Assembly (NCBI RefSeq): GCF_002865645.1
Contig: NW_020194589.1
Span: 1,162,812 to 1,226,811, forward strand
Direction: 5' to 3'
Length of the DNA: 64,000 nt
Source of the DNA: Hyaloscypha bicolor E
Lineage: Eukaryota > Ascomycota > Leotiomycetes > Helotiales > Hyaloscyphaceae
This document shows, piece after piece, positions 61,126 through 64,000 of this stretch; positions within the stretch are counted from its first letter, which is position 1, and each line of letters opens with the position of its first letter. The position numbers and the translations under genes are program-made. The notes under the pieces are model-generated. The model ran no database searches and was not told the origin of the DNA. It saw only the letters and a list, made by a program, of their open reading frames with translations.

Positions 61126-62479
61126 TTTTAATTAATTTAACTTTTAAAAAGCAATTTATTACGAGGTAATTAAATAATTAAAAATTAAATACTAATAATT
61201 AAAGTATTAATTAGAAAGGCGCTTTTATTATTACTAGATTTATTTAATTAAATATTTAAAGAAATGCTTAATTAAATACTTTTAAAGTTATTTAATTAGA
61301 AAAAGAAAATTAAATATAAATTTTATTAAAACCAATTAAGAAAATAGTAATAACTTATTATTATATTATTAAATTAAAAGCTTAAATTTATTATTTTAAA
61401 AATACTCGAGTACTTATTATAAAACTTATTTCTAGAGCTTAAATAATATATAAAAAATATAAAGAGAAAATATATAATAAAAAAGAAAATTAAGAAATTA
61501 AAAGCTTATTTTAATAATATTTGAAATTATTAATAATTAAAATATAAATATAAATAGCCTAAATTAATTTATAACAAGTTATATAAAGCTATAATTCTTA
61601 TAATTATTTAGTAAAAGCCTTAGAAATAAAGCGAAATTAGGTATTAATCATTTTACGGAGGTACAGCCCATAAGTTTTACCATAGCAACCAAATTAATAG
61701 GGGGTCGCTGAAATTCGCACCCTTATAACTCTTTCAAAACACGACATAAAAGAGTCTAGTAAACTCGATTATTATCGCATATACGTATACGATTGTATTA
61801 TCTCTTTTTCTTGTTTTTTATAGCACCTCGTGCTTGCGTTATAAGGGTTTGAAGATTAGACCCCTGCTAGTGCTATAGTAAAACTTATGGGCTGTACCTC
61901 CGTAGTTATTATAATTAACTAAAGTATTAAATATTTTAATATTTTAATTCTATTTTACTAGTTTTATTTAAAAAAAAATACTAATTAAAATATAGTATTT
62001 TTTATTTTTGTTTTTATTTTAAATTACTAGTTATAACTAAGTAATTTATAAATATATCTTATTTTTTAATTAAGAATATATTTTTTTCTAAAATTATATT
62101 ATAAAATAAATAAAACTATAATAGTTATTTTTATATTAATATTATTTATATAGGCTATATTTTCTAGTAATTGTAATTAGAAATTTTTTATTCTTATATA
62201 TTTTACTATAATTAATATAATAAAATATAAAGCCTAAAATCTCCCCAATATAATTTCTTTAGATTTTTTTTTAGTAAACTTTCTATTATAATATATAGGA
62301 AATATAAATAGTTTTCTATAGTATATAAAATATTTTCTAATTAATTAATTAAATTATAATAATAAGTAAAAAGAATAAAGATATAAAATATAAAGACATA
62401 ACTAGAAATTTAAATTAAGAGAAGTAAATAGCCATATAATAGCCTCGTGCCCTTTTATAGCTATTATATATAGTACTAT
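61126..62479. other. AT-rich, RIP-degraded block with a MITE
   Basis: Very AT-rich sequence with stops in all frames. The exception is the 247-bp inverted-repeat element at 61656-61902, whose composition is nearer normal. The last ~80 bp are the mutated continuation of the ankyrin gene. Confidence 0.6.
61656..61902. mobile_element. MITE with 32-bp TIRs
   Basis: The ends are inverted repeats of 32 bp starting CGGAGGTACAGCCCATAAG with one mismatch (61656-61687 and 61871-61902). TA flanks both sides (61654-61655 and 61903-61904). Further inside, AGGGGTC and ACCCTTATAAC are also inverted, so the element can fold on itself. It has no coding capacity. TA duplication suggests mobilisation by a Tc1/mariner-type transposase. 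Confidence 0.85.
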
Positions 62480-63271
62480 TTATTTATAATTGTCTTTTGC
62501 CTCGACATCTGCCCCCTTCTCTAGTAATAGCCGTATAATAGCCTTGTGCCCTTCTCTAGCTGCCATATGCAGCGCTATCTGTTTATATTCATCCTTTGCC
62601 TCAATGTCTGCCCCCTTTTCTAGTAATAGCCATATAATAGCTTCGTACCCTTCCCTAGCCGCTATATGCAGCACCGTCTGTCCATAGTTATCATTTGCCT
62701 TAATATCCGCCCCCTTCTCTAGTAGTAGCTGTATAATAGCCTCGTGCCCTCCTCTAGCCGCCATATGCAGCGCCGTCTGTCCATAGTTATCCTTCGCCTT
62801 GATGTCCGCCCCCTTCTCTAGTAGTAGCCGTACGACAGCCTCGTGCCCTCCTCTAGCTGCCATGTGTAGCGCTGTCTGTCCATAGTTGTGCTTCGCCTCG
62901 ATGTCCGTCCCTTTCTCTAGCAATAGCCGTACGACAGCCTCGTGCCCTCCTCTAGCTGCCATGTGCAGCGCCGTCTGTCCATAGTTGTGCTTCGCCTCGA
63001 TGTCCGTCCCTTTCTCTAGCAATAGCCATACAATAGCCTCGTGCCCTCCTCTAGCTGCCAGGTGCAGCGCCGTCTGTCTATAGTCGTCCTTCGCCTCGAC
63101 ATTTGCTCCCTTCTCCAGCAGCAGCCGTACAATAGCCTCATACCCTCCCGTAGCTGCCATATGCAGCACTACCTGTCCATAGTTGTCCCCCGCCTCGACC
63201 GTGGCGCCCTTCTCGAGTAGCAGCTTGACAACAGCCTCGTGGCCTTGAGATGCTGCTGCTCCTACCGGAGA
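62480..63271 (-). repeat. Eight tandem 99-bp ankyrin units
   Basis: Exactly eight 33-codon units fill this stretch, several nearly identical at DNA level (for example the two around 62830-63030). Such uniformity implies recent duplication or homogenisation. Confidence 0.9.
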
Positions 63272-64000
63272 GAGACCACCCCACAAGCCGTTAATTCCAG
63301 TGTGGGCTGCAAGTAACGATGTCACGACGCTCACATGTCCTTCTCTTGCTGCAGCGAACAGCATCGCATTTCTCGACCGCCTCGCGAATGCTAGATCTAT
63401 TTTGGGTCTGATGCAACGGCCGAGATCCTTTTCGCACCATCGCTCTAGCAGGTTAAAAGCCTGCGATTGTGGACTCTTCTGTAAGGTCTCAATGAGTCTC
63501 GTCAATTCGTCCTCAACGAGCTTCGGTACGCCATGGTTTTGTCTCAAGTAGCCGAGGTGTTTTGGAAGACAAGCAAGGGTATAGTCGAGCAATGGTCGAT
63601 CGGACAATTCGTTAACAAAGGCCTGCGTCTCTTGCATCTCGTGCATCTCGTGCATCTCGTTTCGTTCAAGGCCTCCTCCAGACTGCAATATCAGTTCCAA
63701 GTATCTCAGACATACAATTGCAATTTCCGTGTCTCCTTGCAACTCGTTGGTATCAAACGGCTCAGCGACACGTGACTTGTCGAGAATGAAATCTCTTGTC
63801 GTTTGATGTAGAAGTTGAACTGTATTCCCAGGTCGGATCTGCTTGGAAATTAGTTAAACTTTCTATGAGTACGGTCAGAGTATTAATTACCTCCAACAGT
63901 CCACAACAATTTCCAATTAGTCGGTCGAAAGGAGATATCCGAGCTTCTGAAATGAAATGATCTCTGGGAGTGAATGACTCACGATCCGATGGTATTATTA
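62480..64000 (-). CDS. Ankyrin-repeat C-terminus of a NACHT-type protein (5' end beyond window)
   Basis: Two exons are visible: one from beyond 64000 to 63891 (SDRESFTPRDHFISEARISP...), and 63838-62480 after a GTAATT...AAGCAG intron in frame. The second begins IRPGNTVQLLHQTTRDFILD, a segment typical of the region after the NACHT domain in fungal NACHT-ankyrin proteins. Ankyrin repeats follow: one diverged, then eight uniform 33-residue units of the type GQTALHMAARGGHEAVVRLL. Such proteins are candidate fungal innate-immunity receptors (inference). The stop at 62480 stands where Gln begins each unit, and a degraded ninth unit is readable behind it. The ORF end is therefore probably a C-to-T nonsense change at the edge of the RIP block. 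Confidence 0.8.

Noticed and set aside
1..64000. CRISPR arrays, operons, ribosome-binding sites
   Set aside because: The sequence is fungal, with spliced genes. The regular repeats seen are ankyrin codons, LTRs or tandem duplications.
1..64000. tRNA and rRNA genes
   Set aside because: No stretch with convincing A-box/B-box spacing or rRNA-like sequence was noticed by eye. A covariance-model scan (tRNAscan-SE or Rfam) would be decisive.

Overview
The window looks like a chromosome segment of a filamentous ascomycete (Pezizomycotina). Genes carry short introns with GT...AG ends and CTAAC-like branch sites. Several families are typical of these fungi: C2H2/NB-ARC/TPR receptors, DUF7580, DUF6594, Clr5 and NACHT-ankyrin proteins. 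Moderate-GC gene islands alternate with very AT-rich blocks full of stop codons. Repeat copies differ almost only by C/T and G/A transitions, which is the signature of repeat-induced point mutation (RIP). No species is claimed.

Layout. 0.4-1.5 kb: decayed C2H2 zinc-finger gene (-). 1.9-6.3 kb: intact five-exon DEAH/DEVH RNA helicase of the DHX57/DHX29 type (-). 6.7-6.8 kb: a scrap matching the 3' end of the STAND/NLR gene at 20.7 kb. 6.8-17 kb: AT-rich block interrupted by a 7.8 kb inverted-repeat-bounded element (8206-15993). That element holds a solo LTR, a pogo-type transposase remnant, an inserted IS630/Tc1-type element with its own solo LTR, and an intact DUF6594 membrane-protein gene. 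18.0-19.2 kb: SET-domain gene with a duplicated 167-bp upstream unit. 20.7-27.7 kb: divergent pair of immune-like genes, a C2H2/NB-ARC/TPR NLR (-) and a DUF7580 protein (+). 27.7-32.2 kb: long gene-free stretch before a Mtr-type amino-acid transporter (32.2-34.1 kb). 36.0-38.7 kb: Clr5/ankyrin-like gene (-). 40.3-42.4 kb: PiggyBac element with ~130-bp terminal inverted repeats. 43.0-46.7 kb: aprataxin/Hnt3 DNA-repair gene, a second DUF6594 gene, and a small hypothetical gene. 46.95-59.93 kb: a Ty1/copia element split by a complete 7.8 kb Ty3/gypsy chromovirus, both RIP-mutated and both with intact target-site duplications. 60.7-62.5 kb: AT-rich block with another LTR copy and a 247-bp MITE. 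62.5 kb to the end: ankyrin-repeat C-terminus of a NACHT-type protein that runs off the window.

How it fits together. The conserved housekeeping genes (helicase, transporter, aprataxin) are separated by accessory tracts in which transposons and rapidly evolving immune-like genes accumulate. The insertions can be ordered because most have recognisable target-site duplications. All exon structures were worked out by eye from splice signals and frame continuity.
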